A DNA stretch of 64,000 bases from Phycisphaerales bacterium AB-hyl4. GTDB lineage: Bacteria > Planctomycetota > Phycisphaerae > Phycisphaerales > Phycisphaeraceae. Positions 34,324 to 42,365 of this stretch are shown one piece after another; position 1 is the first letter of the stretch, and each line of letters starts with the position of its first letter. Under the pieces are notes generated by a model that saw only the letters and a program-made list of their open reading frames with translations, had not been told where the DNA came from and ran no database searches. A program made the translations under genes and the position numbers. The stretch spans positions 186,001 to 250,000 of the forward strand of contig JBGUBD010000001.1 in the NCBI GenBank assembly GCA_041821185.1, read 5' to 3'.

Positions 34324-36651
34324 CTACGCCCCCACCTTCACCGGCAGCACCAGTTCCTCCGCTTCCATGCACGCCCTGTCCGAGCACGCCTGATACCGCA
34401 GCCGCAACCTCACCTCCCCACTATCCCCTTCACCGCCCACCCGCCGCAGCCGCGCCCCGATCACCACCTGCCCCTCATACACATGCACCGGCTCCTCCGC
34501 ATACGCCAGCTCGCGCAACGTCCCCGCCGGGTACGCAACCTCCATCTCCCACGCATCGCCTGGCTCAACCGCCAACTCCGTCGCCACCAACCGCTCATCA
34601 TCCACCCGCGCCGCGTTCAAGTGATGCCCCTGCTCCACCTTCACGCTCACCGCAACCTCCACCTCGCCCGCCGCCATGTCTACGCGCTGCGTTTCCACCG
34701 TCGCCGACACCACCTGCGGGCGCGCCGCGCCTCCCGCCGCCCGCACCTCGGCCGACGCGCGAAGCAAAGCCGGGTCGATCTCGATCAACCGCATCAGCGC
34801 ATGCATCATGTGCAGCATCGCAGGCCCTCGCTCGCGCAGCGCCGCGCCGAACGCAAACAAGTCGTCCGCCGCCCGCTCCAGGTACGCCCGCTCGTCGCTC
34901 AGCGAATACAGTTCGATCAGGTTGTGCGCCATCTGACTGTTCGCCGACGGAATCACACCGTCATACGTCGACCGCAGCCGAACAAACAGGTCTTCCTGGT
35001 CCGCCAGCGTGTCGTAGTACCCGCCGCCGGGTGCCTTGAAATGCTCCGCCGCATACTTCGTGTAATGCTGCGCCCGTTCGAGGTATCGCCCATCACCTCG
35101 CTCGGCCCGATGCAGCGCGAGCAACCCGTGCACGAAAAACGCATAGTCCTCCAGGTACGCCGGCAACCGCGCATCGCCGCGCCGCATCGTATGGCGTAAC
35201 CCTTCCCCGTCGCTCATCTGCTCCATGATCGCTTCCGCCGCGCGCTCCGCCGCATCGAGGTATCCCGCCTCATCCAGCACCGCCCCCGCTCGCGCCAGCC
35301 CCGCGATCATCATCCCATTCCACGACACCAGCACCTTGTCGTCCGTGCTCGGCTGCGGTCGGCCATCCCGCACTTCCTTCAACACCCGCATGATCCGCCG
35401 CCGCTTCTCCAGCAGCGATTCCATTGGCTCCTTCAACTCCGTCGCCAACACGTCCAGCGACTGTGGCAGAAACAGCACGTTCACCGGCTGGGCGTCAGGC
35501 GAATGCGGATCGCGGAAGTTCGTCCCACGATCCAGCCCGAACATCCGCACCGCCACCGCCGCCAGCGCTTCGTCGCCAATCGCCTGTTCCACTTCCTCCC
35601 GCGTCCACACGTAGTTCCCGCCCTCGCGTGCCTCCACCTCCGCATCCTGCGCCGACCACAACGCCCCGCTACCATCCGTCATCTCACGCAACACGTAATC
35701 GCAAGTCTCACGCATCACCCGCGCCCACTGCCCCGCCAGCGAATGCCCCGGCCACCGCGCGTACGCATCCGCATACAACTCAACCAACTGCCCATTGTCA
35801 TAAAGCATCTTCTCGAAATGCGGCACCAGCCACTGCTCGTCCACGCTGTACCGGTGAAACCCGCCGCCAAGCTGATCGTATATCCCACCCCGCGCCATCC
35901 GGTCCAACGTATGCAACAGCGCCTGCTCCACGCTCCCACTATCCGAGTTCCGCCTCACCGCCAGCAGAAACGCGAGTTGGCTCGGCTGCGGAAACTTCGG
36001 CGCGCTGCCAAACCCGCCATGCTCCGCGTCATACACCCCAAGCAACCGGTTCGCCGCCGTCTGCACCACGTCCACATCCACCGACCCGCTCAGGTCGCGA
36101 TGCCGCAACTGCTCCCGCACCGCACTCGCCACCTGCGACGCCTGTGCGAGCACCTCCTCCCGCCGATCCCGCCACGCGCTCGACAACCCTTCCAGCACCT
36201 GCCCGAAGCTTGGCATCCCATGGCTCGGCTCAGGCGGCAAATACGTCCCCGCCCAGAATGGCTTCAACCCATACCCCCCCGCGTCTGCCCCCGCTTCCGG
36301 CGAAGGCGGCGTCAAAAACACGCTCATCGGCCAGCCGCCACGCTGCGTCATCAACTGCACCGCCGTCATGTAAAGGTCATCAACGTCCGGCCGTTCCTCC
36401 CGGTCCACCTTCACATTCACAAACGAAGCGTTCATCTGCTCCGCGAACCGCTCATGCTCAAACACCTGCCGTTCCATCACATGACACCAGTAACACGTCG
36501 AATACCCCACGCTCAAAAAGATCGGCTTACCTTCCCGCCGCGCCGCCTCAAACGCCTCCTCCCCCCACGGATACCAGTCCACCGGGTTATGGGCATGCTG
36601 CAACAGATACGGACTGGTCTCATTCACAAGGCGATTCGTATATTCAGCCAT
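34324..36651 (-). CDS. DUF255 thioredoxin-fold protein fused to a DsbD-N-like domain
   Basis: A 775-residue protein. Residues 1-160 are the DUF255 thioredoxin-like domain ([20 protein letters not shown], then [18 protein letters not shown] with CYWCH at 53-57). Residues 165-620 form an alpha/alpha toroid like that of cellobiose epimerase ([55 protein letters not shown]). This is the YyaL/SSP411 architecture of about 680 residues. The extra C-terminus of about 130 residues ends in [14 protein letters not shown] (Cys 756 and 761), the pattern of the DsbD N-terminal disulfide-exchange domain. Function of the family is unproven. No signal peptide is seen, which is odd for a DsbD-type domain. The start is ATG 36651 because the family's N-terminus begins there. 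Operon with tatD. Confidence 0.88.
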   Translation of the reverse strand: MAEYTNRLVNETSPYLLQHAHNPVDWYPWGEEAFEAARREGKPIFLSVGYSTCYWCHVMERQVFEHERFAEQMNASFVNVKVDREERPDVDDLYMTAVQLMTQRGGWPMSVFLTPPSPEAGADAGGYGLKPFWAGTYLPPEPSHGMPSFGQVLEGLSSAWRDRREEVLAQASQVASAVREQLRHRDLSGSVDVDVVQTAANRLLGVYDAEHGGFGSAPKFPQPSQLAFLLAVRRNSDSGSVEQALLHTLDRMARGGIYDQLGGGFHRYSVDEQWLVPHFEKMLYDNGQLVELYADAYARWPGHSLAGQWARVMRETCDYVLREMTDGSGALWSAQDAEVEAREGGNYVWTREEVEQAIGDEALAAVAVRMFGLDRGTNFRDPHSPDAQPVNVLFLPQSLDVLATELKEPMESLLEKRRRIMRVLKEVRDGRPQPSTDDKVLVSWNGMMIAGLARAGAVLDEAGYLDAAERAAEAIMEQMSDGEGLRHTMRRGDARLPAYLEDYAFFVHGLLALHRAERGDGRYLERAQHYTKYAAEHFKAPGGGYYDTLADQEDLFVRLRSTYDGVIPSANSQMAHNLIELYSLSDERAYLERAADDLFAFGAALRERGPAMLHMMHALMRLIEIDPALLRASAEVRAAGGAARPQVVSATVETQRVDMAAGEVEVAVSVKVEQGHHLNAARVDDERLVATELAVEPGDAWEMEVAYPAGTLRELAYAEEPVHVYEGQVVIGARLRRVGGEGDSGEVRLRLRYQACSDRACMEAEELVLPVKVGA

Positions 36652-36718
36652 AGCTTCCAACTTTCCTAATAAAGTCCATTTCACCCCCATCATAGGCCCC
36701 ACCCCCCACCACCCCATT

Positions 36719-36797
36719 AAAGCCCACGGATGTAGCGCAGCGAATCCGTGGGACACCCTCAACTCCCAACCAGAAACTAGAAACTGGAAACCAGAAC
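36719..36797. repeat. Composite repeat: family A hairpin plus family G
   Basis: The second copy of the 30943-31027 composite: hairpin arms CCCACGGAT/ATCCGTGGG around GTAGCGCAGCGA, then CTCCCAACCAGAAACTAG and AGAAACTGGAAACC. Here it is in the intergenic space between the divergent DUF255 and lipoprotein genes. Confidence 0.75.
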
Positions 36798-36850
36798 CCC
36801 CCCCTCCCCCAGGTTTCACCTTCCCCCCACCCCAGTTACAATGCCCCTCT

Positions 36851-37675
36851 ATGATCCGACCCCCCCGCTCGGTTGCGATCACCCTCGTCCTCCTTGCCAC
36901 ACTGACCACCACCCTCGGCTGCGAAATGCAGACGCGCGTGGTCAGTGAGCCGTGGTGGAGCAAACTCCCCGCCGACCCCCCGCCCGACCAGGCCGGCGGA
37001 CCGCGCGGCGGGATGTGGACCATCCCCCTCGAACGCTTCACCGGCCGCGACCGCCAGGCACACGCCCAGTCCATGCTCACCCGCCTCCAGCAGCAGGCCG
37101 GCCTGCGCAGCCTCTGGATCGAAGACGTCGACGGCACTGCCACCCTCTACCGCGGCCGATTCGCCGACCCCTCCGCTGAGGAAGCACGCCAGGCCCTGCA
37201 TCACAGCCGACGCATCCGCCTCGACGACGGCCAGCCGTTCTCCGACGTCCGCCTCGTCAACCTCGCAGGCGGCGGCGAGCCACGCATCACCGACCCGCAC
37301 GACCTCCGCCAGTACCCCGGCTTTTACACGCTCCAGGTCGGCTATTTCGACGGCGAGTACGACGGCGACTTCCGCGCCGCCGCCGAGGACGCCGCCCATC
37401 GCCTCCGCGAAGACGATCACGACGCCTACTTCTACCACGGCCCCCACCGCTCGCTCGTCACCGTCGGCCTGTTCAGCTACGAAGAAGCCTTCGTCACCGC
37501 GGACGACCCCACCGCCGCCCAGGCCCAGGTCGACGCCTACGCCCCGACCATCCGCGAACTCCAGCGAAACTTCCCCCACAACCGCGGCAACGGCCGATCC
37601 CGCCCCCAACGCCCCCCCGAGGGCCAGGACCAGGCCCAGGACCAGGCCAACAGCTTCGTCGTCCGCGTGTTCTAG
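36851..37675 (+). CDS. Lipoprotein with SPOR-like repeats
   Basis: A 274-residue predicted lipoprotein: an h-region [15 protein letters not shown] with the lipobox Cys near 24. The mature part ([23 protein letters not shown]; here [12 protein letters not shown] and [14 protein letters not shown]) begins with a segment that pairs a strand, a helix and [19 protein letters not shown] second similar unit follows ([50 protein letters not shown]). Both units have the beta-alpha-beta-beta layout of the SPOR fold, which binds denuded peptidoglycan, though the match is by pattern only. The C-terminus is Gln/Pro-rich. A family B repeat follows the stop codon. Function unknown. Confidence 0.75.
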   Translation: MIRPPRSVAITLVLLATLTTTLGCEMQTRVVSEPWWSKLPADPPPDQAGGPRGGMWTIPLERFTGRDRQAHAQSMLTRLQQQAGLRSLWIEDVDGTATLYRGRFADPSAEEARQALHHSRRIRLDDGQPFSDVRLVNLAGGGEPRITDPHDLRQYPGFYTLQVGYFDGEYDGDFRAAAEDAAHRLREDDHDAYFYHGPHRSLVTVGLFSYEEAFVTADDPTAAQAQVDAYAPTIRELQRNFPHNRGNGRSRPQRPPEGQDQAQDQANSFVVRVF

Positions 37676-37704
37676 AAACGACCACACGGTTTACACTGGC
37701 AACA

Positions 37705-37767
37705 TTGAGCCGCGGTGCTTGCACCGCGATCGGTCGGCCGAAAGCGCGGGCCAAGGCCCGCGGCTAA
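37705..37767. repeat. Family B two-hairpin repeat
   Basis: Flank GGCAACAT, left end TGAGCCGCGGTGCTTGCACC, right end CGCGGGCCAAGGCCCGCGG then CTAAA. Same plan as 25705-25773 and 27647-27717, with a different 20-base centre. Confidence 0.75.
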
Positions 37768-37829
37768 ATGAGAGGACCCACGCGTCCCCACCCCGCAAAG
37801 TGGCCCTTCAAGCCCCCGCAACCCCCACT

Positions 37830-37857
37830 TTGCAACCGCCCGCCAACTCGCTACACT
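37830..37857 (+). promoter_or_regulatory. Candidate sigma-70 promoter of rplU
   Basis: TTGCAA (37830-37835), 16-base spacer, TACACT (37852-37857), placing the transcript start near 37864 and leaving a short leader before the ATG at 37891. Confidence 0.5.
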
Positions 37858-37890
37858 GTTGCGTTCCCCCTACCGATAGAGGACCAGACG

Positions 37891-38214
37891 ATGTACGCAA
37901 TCATCGAAGACAGCGGAACGCAGATCAAAGTCAGCGAAGGCGACGTGATCCGCATCGACACCCGGGACCTGCCCGAAGGCGCGGAAGTGCCCAGCATCAC
38001 CTTTGACAAGGTGCTGCTCGTCGGCGGCGAAGGCGTTGAAGCCAAAATCGGCCAGCCCCTGCTCGAAGGCGCGAAGGTCGTCGCCGACGTGCTCAACGAA
38101 GACGTCAGCGACAAGGTCGAAGTCGTCAAGTTCAAGCGACGCAAAAACTATCGCCGCCGCAACGGCCATCGCCAGCATTACATCCAGGTGAAAATCACCT
38201 CGATCGACGCATGA
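37891..38214 (+). CDS. rplU: 50S ribosomal protein L21
   Basis: A 107-residue ribosomal protein bL21, a component of the large subunit that contacts 23S rRNA with L20. MYAIIEDSGTQIKVSEGDVI, the central VLLVGGEGVEAKIGQPLLEGAKV (given here as VLLVGG and IGQPLLEGAKV) and the C-terminal FKRRKNYRRRNGHRQHY are diagnostic. GAGGA at 37879-37883 supports ATG 37891. In most bacteria rpmA (L27) follows directly; here a strong terminator follows and the next gene is a glycosyltransferase, so rpmA is elsewhere. Confidence 0.97.
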   Translation: MYAIIEDSGTQIKVSEGDVIRIDTRDLPEGAEVPSITFDKVLLVGGEGVEAKIGQPLLEGAKVVADVLNEDVSDKVEVVKFKRRKNYRRRNGHRQHYIQVKITSIDA

Positions 38215-38242
38215 GTCGGCGACATACTGCAAACACTACAGG

Positions 38243-38278
38243 AAACGGGTGCCGGCATACGGCATCCGTTTTTCTTTT
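38243..38278 (+). terminator. Intrinsic terminator of rplU
   Basis: AAACGGGTGCCG (38243-38254) pairs with CGGCATCCGTTT (38260-38271) around GCATA, followed by TTTTCTTTT. Confidence 0.9.
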
Positions 38279-38353
38279 GCGCCGCAGCAGCCTACGGTAG
38301 ATGATTGAAGATGCTCAGCCGACTCGCTGCCGTCATCCCCATGTGAATCACTC

Positions 38354-39616
38354 ATGCTCGCATTGCTGCTGAATAGCTTTCTCATCCTGCTCTGGATCGG
38401 CTGGGCGACGCAGGCCGTCGTGTCCGTGATCCAGGTCCGCAAGTACGGCCGACTGCTCCAACGGCCGCGACGCGAAAAGTACATGGCCTACCGCCCCCGC
38501 GCCGCGGTGATCGTCCCGTTCAAGGGCGTCGAAGCAGCGCTGGCGAACAACATCCGCAGCCTCTGCCAGCAGCACTACCCGGAGTATCGCCTCGTCTTCG
38601 TTGTCGAGTCGGCGGACGACCCAGCTTACCCCGTGCTGAAAAAAGCGGTCGCGGCGGACACCGGCCGAACGATCGACCTGCTCATCGCCGACCGAGCCGA
38701 CCCGACCGTGGGACAGAAGGTGCACAACCAACTCGTGGCGCTGGCACACCTCGAGCGGGTGGGCAGTGAACATGAGGTGCTCGTGTTCGCCGACAGTGAC
38801 GCCGTGCCCGGCCCGGAATGGCTGGACGACCTCGTCGGCCCGCTGGTGAAACCGGAGGTGGGCGTCACGACAGGCTACCGCTGGCTGGTGCCCGAAGCGG
38901 ACGCGTCAGACCCGGTCGGCAAGCCGACGATCTGGGCGAAGTTGGCCAGCGTGATGAACAGCTCGGTCGCGTGCTTCGCCGTGATTCCGATGTTCCACCT
39001 GGCATGGGGCGGGTCGATGGCGTTGCGCGTCGACACGGCTCGCGAGGGCGACCTCGTCGGCTCGCTGCGCGGCTGCATCACCGACGACTACCCGTTATCG
39101 CAACTGAGCAAGCGGGTGGGCAAGCGCGTTTACTTCGTGCCGCGCTGCCTGATTGCGAGCCCGGTGAATTTTTCGCGTGATGAGTTGATCAACTTCGCGC
39201 ATCGCCAATACTTGATCACGCGCGTCTACGCGCCCTGGCTTTACGTTGGGGCGGTCACATTGCCGCTGCTGTACATATTGAGCTTCGTCACCGCGTGGGC
39301 CGCGGTCGCGGCGGGCCTGCTGAATGTCGAATGGCTGCAGCCGGAAACATGGTGGGCAGCCGTGGGGGCGATCGTGACGGTGACGGTGGCGAACCACATT
39401 CGAGCGACCTACCGCAAGCGCGTGGTGCGCTACGCCTTTGGACAGGCGATGGCGGACCGGCTGCGCTCGACGCTTCGGCTGGACCGGTGGGCGACGGTGG
39501 TGTGGATGACGTTGCACTGGCTGTTGATCATCCGGGCGGGCGTCGGCCGAACGATGCGATGGCGCGGCATCGCGTATGAGATCCGCGGCCCACAGAACGT
39601 CCGTCGACTCGCGTGA
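38354..39616 (+). CDS. Membrane glycosyltransferase (ceramide-glucosyltransferase-like GT2/GT21)
   Basis: A 420-residue GT-A-fold transferase. An N-terminal membrane helix (LLLNSFLILLWIGWATQAVV) precedes the catalytic domain: RAAVIVPFKGVEAALANNI, YRLVFVVESADDPAYPVL, VLVFADSDAVPGPEWLDDL (the DxD-type metal site), AWGGSMALR and CITDDYPLSQLSKRVG (the third Asp). NFAHRQYLITR stands at the place of the QxxRW motif. Two or three C-terminal membrane helices follow (LPLLYILSFVTAWAAVAAGL; WWAAVGAIVTVTVA). The order matches GT21/HpnI-like transferases that add a sugar to a membrane lipid such as ceramide or a hopanoid. The acceptor here is not determined. It starts 140 bases after rplU and is expressed separately. 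Confidence 0.88.
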   Translation: MLALLLNSFLILLWIGWATQAVVSVIQVRKYGRLLQRPRREKYMAYRPRAAVIVPFKGVEAALANNIRSLCQQHYPEYRLVFVVESADDPAYPVLKKAVAADTGRTIDLLIADRADPTVGQKVHNQLVALAHLERVGSEHEVLVFADSDAVPGPEWLDDLVGPLVKPEVGVTTGYRWLVPEADASDPVGKPTIWAKLASVMNSSVACFAVIPMFHLAWGGSMALRVDTAREGDLVGSLRGCITDDYPLSQLSKRVGKRVYFVPRCLIASPVNFSRDELINFAHRQYLITRVYAPWLYVGAVTLPLLYILSFVTAWAAVAAGLLNVEWLQPETWWAAVGAIVTVTVANHIRATYRKRVVRYAFGQAMADRLRSTLRLDRWATVVWMTLHWLLIIRAGVGRTMRWRGIAYEIRGPQNVRRLA

Positions 39617-40005
39617 CCGCGGACAAATCTTGCTGTTGCCGGGTATTCGAGCGGGTTCAACCCAAATGTCGTTTAGCCCCGCCGCCCACGGTGGGGCGCC
39701 CCCGGAAGCGCCCCGGAAGCGCCCGGAAGCGCCCCCGCGTGGCCGCGAGGGCTAAACATGGAGCTTGAGTCGGCCGTTATATTTGGATTAAACCTGCTCC
39801 AGGCCCTTCGAAGCCTTGATCACATAGCACCCTGGCTGCTGGCGTGTCCGCTTGATCGATTATCGGACAGCCCCGCGACACACCGCCCTTTCGACGCGTC
39901 TGAAAACTACCTGAAAAGCATAACCGGCGCGGTCGGACTAAAAGCACCTTTGTAAAACGTCGATAACCCGTCTGTGTCACCATTTGCACAGAGGGGACAG
40001 GTTCC
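39617..40005. repeat. Gap with complete family C repeat
   Basis: A family C element spans 39671-39757: GTTTAGCC left end, GGCTAAAC right end, a CCCCGCCGCCCACGGTGGGG hairpin, then three tandem GCGCCCGGAA-type units and a CCCCCGCG/CGCGAGGG hairpin. From 39758 to 40005 there is no supportable gene; the stretch is less GC-rich (GGATTAAACC near 39785, AAAAGCATAA near 39913) and probably holds the promoter of the histidine kinase. Confidence 0.7.
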
Positions 40006-41892
40006 GTGAGCGATCAGTCAATTGATACCAGGCCAAGCCCTGCCTCGCGTCCCGGCCGACGCTGGCTGCAGCGTGGCGAGTCGACCATCGCGACGATGTC
40101 GCTTTCGCTGGCGGTCATCCTCGTGGCCACGTTGCTGGCGTGTGGCGTGTGGATGATGCAGACCCAGCGGCAGACGCTTTCCCAGGCGCGAGAGTCGCAG
40201 GTGACCGCCACCGCCGACCTGCTCGCCGACGCGTGCGAAGCGTTGCTCAGCCAGGGCGAACTGACCGCGGCGAGACGAATGATCATGGACGCGTCGGCAA
40301 CGCATCGGCTCGAACGGGCGCGCATCGTGCTGCCCAACGGCACGGTCGTCGCCGACGCCGACGCCGGGCGGATCAATCTTGAGTCGCTGCCCGAGCAGTG
40401 GTCGCATGAAGATGTGGTCAACTTCGATCAACCGACCACCGCGCAGAGCGTCGGCCTGCTGGTCGTCGAACGGCCGATGCAGGTGGGCACGCAGGGCGTT
40501 GCCCGGCTGGAGATCATCGCCGAGCTTAACGCGGACACCTGGCTGGGGACATCGAGTTGGGAAGCGCAGGCGGGTGTGGGTGTGATCGGCGCGGGCGGGA
40601 TGCTTGCGCTGTTGCTGACATACCGCCGATTCCGCGGCCGACTGCAGGCGGTGGGCGTGATTCGTGAAGCGCTGCTGGCGATGGGCAAAGGCGAGCGAGC
40701 CGAGGCGGCGCTGGCGGTCGCCGACGGGCTGGGCGACGAAGCCGTCGCGTGGAATGAACTGCTGGCCGAGCGGAAGCAACTTCGCGAAGCGGCGAAAGTA
40801 CGCACCGTGCAAGAAGCGCTGACCGGCGACCTCGGCGGCGGCGATCTGGCGCAGGCGTGCGACGCCGTGTCGCAGGGGCTGTTGCTGGTCGACGATCATC
40901 AGCGCATCCGCTACACCAACCATGCCGCGAGCGTGTTTCTCCAGGTCGGCCGAGAGCAGATGCACGGCAAGGCCGTCCGCGATGTGGTCCAGATCGACGA
41001 ACTGACCGAACTGATCGAACAGACCGCCAACGGCCAGGTTCGGCGGAAGGTCACGCGCGAAATCGAACGAGATGAAAACGATAACGTCGGCGTGCTGCGC
41101 ATCAGCGTGCACCCGGTGCGCGGCAGCCATGGCGCGACCGCGATGGTCGTGCTCGAAGACGTCACCCAACAGCGGGTGGCGGAGCAGTCGTCGCGACAGT
41201 TTGTCGCGCAGGCGACGCACGAACTGCGTACGCCGCTGACCAACATTCGGCTATACATGGAAACGCTGATCGAAGACGGCGAGCAGGTCGAACCGCAAAC
41301 GCGGGCCAAATGCCTCAACGTGATCAACCAGGAAACGTTCCGCCTCGAACGACTGGTCGGCGACATGCTTTCCGTCGCGGAGATCGAAGCCGGGTCGATG
41401 CAGATTCAACAGGACGATGTGCGCATCGACACGTTGTTGAACGCGATCGAAGCGGAGTACAAGCCCTCCGCCGACGAAAAACAGATTGCGATCTCGTTCA
41501 AGATTCCGCCGAAGCTGCCGATCGTGCAGGGCGATCGCGACAAGCTGTCGATGGCATTACACAACCTTGTCGGCAACGCCATCAAGTACACGCCTGAAGG
41601 CGGGCGGGTCAACGTGAGCGTGGTGGCCGAGGAAGAGAAGCTTGGCGTTGAAGTGACCGACTCGGGCATGGGGATCGCGCCGGAAGATCAGCTGCGCATC
41701 TTCGATCGCTTCTATCGAGCGAAGGACAAGCGGATCGCCGGCATCACCGGCTCGGGCCTGGGCCTGGCGCTGGCGCGCGAAGTGGCTCGACTGCACGGCG
41801 GCGACATCGACGTGGACAGCCAGATCGACCAGGGCAGCACGTTCACGCTCACCCTGCCGGCCCGCGAAGACGCGGCGACGGCGACGGAATAG
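40006..41892 (+). CDS. PAS-domain membrane sensor histidine kinase
   Basis: A 628-residue class I histidine kinase. The GTG at 40006 follows a G-rich leader (GAGGGGACAGG). TM1 is at about 31-51 (SLAVILVATLLACGVWMM), a periplasmic sensor of about 135 residues follows, and TM2 lies near 190 (VGVIGAGGMLALLLTY). A PAS domain covers about 285-390 (CDAVSQGLLLVDDHQRIRY). HisKA has FVAQATHELRTPLTNIRLYM with the phospho-acceptor His at about 405. HATPase boxes are NLVGNAIKYTPEGG, VTDSGMGIAPEDQ and GITGSGLGLALAREV. It resembles PhoR-type kinases in order of domains. No response regulator is adjacent, so the partner is unknown. It precedes the STAS-pil operon by 137 bases. Confidence 0.93.
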   Translation: MSDQSIDTRPSPASRPGRRWLQRGESTIATMSLSLAVILVATLLACGVWMMQTQRQTLSQARESQVTATADLLADACEALLSQGELTAARRMIMDASATHRLERARIVLPNGTVVADADAGRINLESLPEQWSHEDVVNFDQPTTAQSVGLLVVERPMQVGTQGVARLEIIAELNADTWLGTSSWEAQAGVGVIGAGGMLALLLTYRRFRGRLQAVGVIREALLAMGKGERAEAALAVADGLGDEAVAWNELLAERKQLREAAKVRTVQEALTGDLGGGDLAQACDAVSQGLLLVDDHQRIRYTNHAASVFLQVGREQMHGKAVRDVVQIDELTELIEQTANGQVRRKVTREIERDENDNVGVLRISVHPVRGSHGATAMVVLEDVTQQRVAEQSSRQFVAQATHELRTPLTNIRLYMETLIEDGEQVEPQTRAKCLNVINQETFRLERLVGDMLSVAEIEAGSMQIQQDDVRIDTLLNAIEAEYKPSADEKQIAISFKIPPKLPIVQGDRDKLSMALHNLVGNAIKYTPEGGRVNVSVVAEEEKLGVEVTDSGMGIAPEDQLRIFDRFYRAKDKRIAGITGSGLGLALAREVARLHGGDIDVDSQIDQGSTFTLTLPAREDAATATE

Positions 41893-42029
41893 GAGATTTG
41901 GGGATTTGGTGATCTGGCGATTTGGTGATGTGCAGACGAGTACGACGGCGGATCGACGTATCACGGTCGTTTGCTTGCCGCTCGGGAACATCACCAAATC
42001 TCCAAATCGCCGGATCACCAAATAACACC
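41893..42029. repeat. Inverted pair of family F micro-repeats
   Basis: Left arm 41891-41931 is made of GGGATTTGGTGATCTGG-type units; right arm 41988-42023 (ACATCACCAAATC, TCCAAATCGCC, GGATCACCAAAT) is its reverse complement, with one unit fewer. The spacer is about 57 bases. The pair fills the space between the histidine kinase and the STAS gene. Confidence 0.75.
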
Positions 42030-42365
42030 ATGCAGATTCAGGAAGAGAAAAAAGGTGCGGTCACGGTGCTTCGCCCGGCGGGGCCGCTGACGCAGCAGGA
42101 TGCTGAGCAGTTCAAGAGTCGGCTGCTGGCGGTGCGCGATCGGAGCATGGGGCGGTTTGTGGTGGACGTCGCGGGCGTGCCGTACGTGGACTCGCGCGGG
42201 CTGGAAGTGCTCGCCGAGGCGCATGACGAACTGGTGAAATCGGGGCAGTCGCTGAAGCTTTGCGCGGTGAATGAGACGTTGCGCGAAGTGCTGGATCTGA
42301 CGGAGATGGCGTCGCTGTTCGAGCAATACGAAGACGCGCACTCCGCGGTGAGGAGTTTCTTGTGA
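42030..42365 (+). CDS. STAS-domain protein (anti-anti-sigma-like)
   Basis: A 111-residue single STAS domain: VTVLRPAGPLTQQDAEQF, then FVVDVAGVPYVDSRGLEVLA with the conserved phosphorylatable Ser in the DSRGL loop, and the final LTEMASLFEQYEDAHSAV. Such proteins bind kinase or anti-sigma partners when the Ser is not phosphorylated. It overlaps the PilB gene by four bases (GTGA), so its output probably feeds into pilus or secretion control rather than general stress; no anti-sigma kinase (RsbW-type) lies nearby. The start is ATG 42030; a longer frame from 41922 runs through the repeat arms and is rejected. Confidence 0.9.
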   Translation: MQIQEEKKGAVTVLRPAGPLTQQDAEQFKSRLLAVRDRSMGRFVVDVAGVPYVDSRGLEVLAEAHDELVKSGQSLKLCAVNETLREVLDLTEMASLFEQYEDAHSAVRSFL

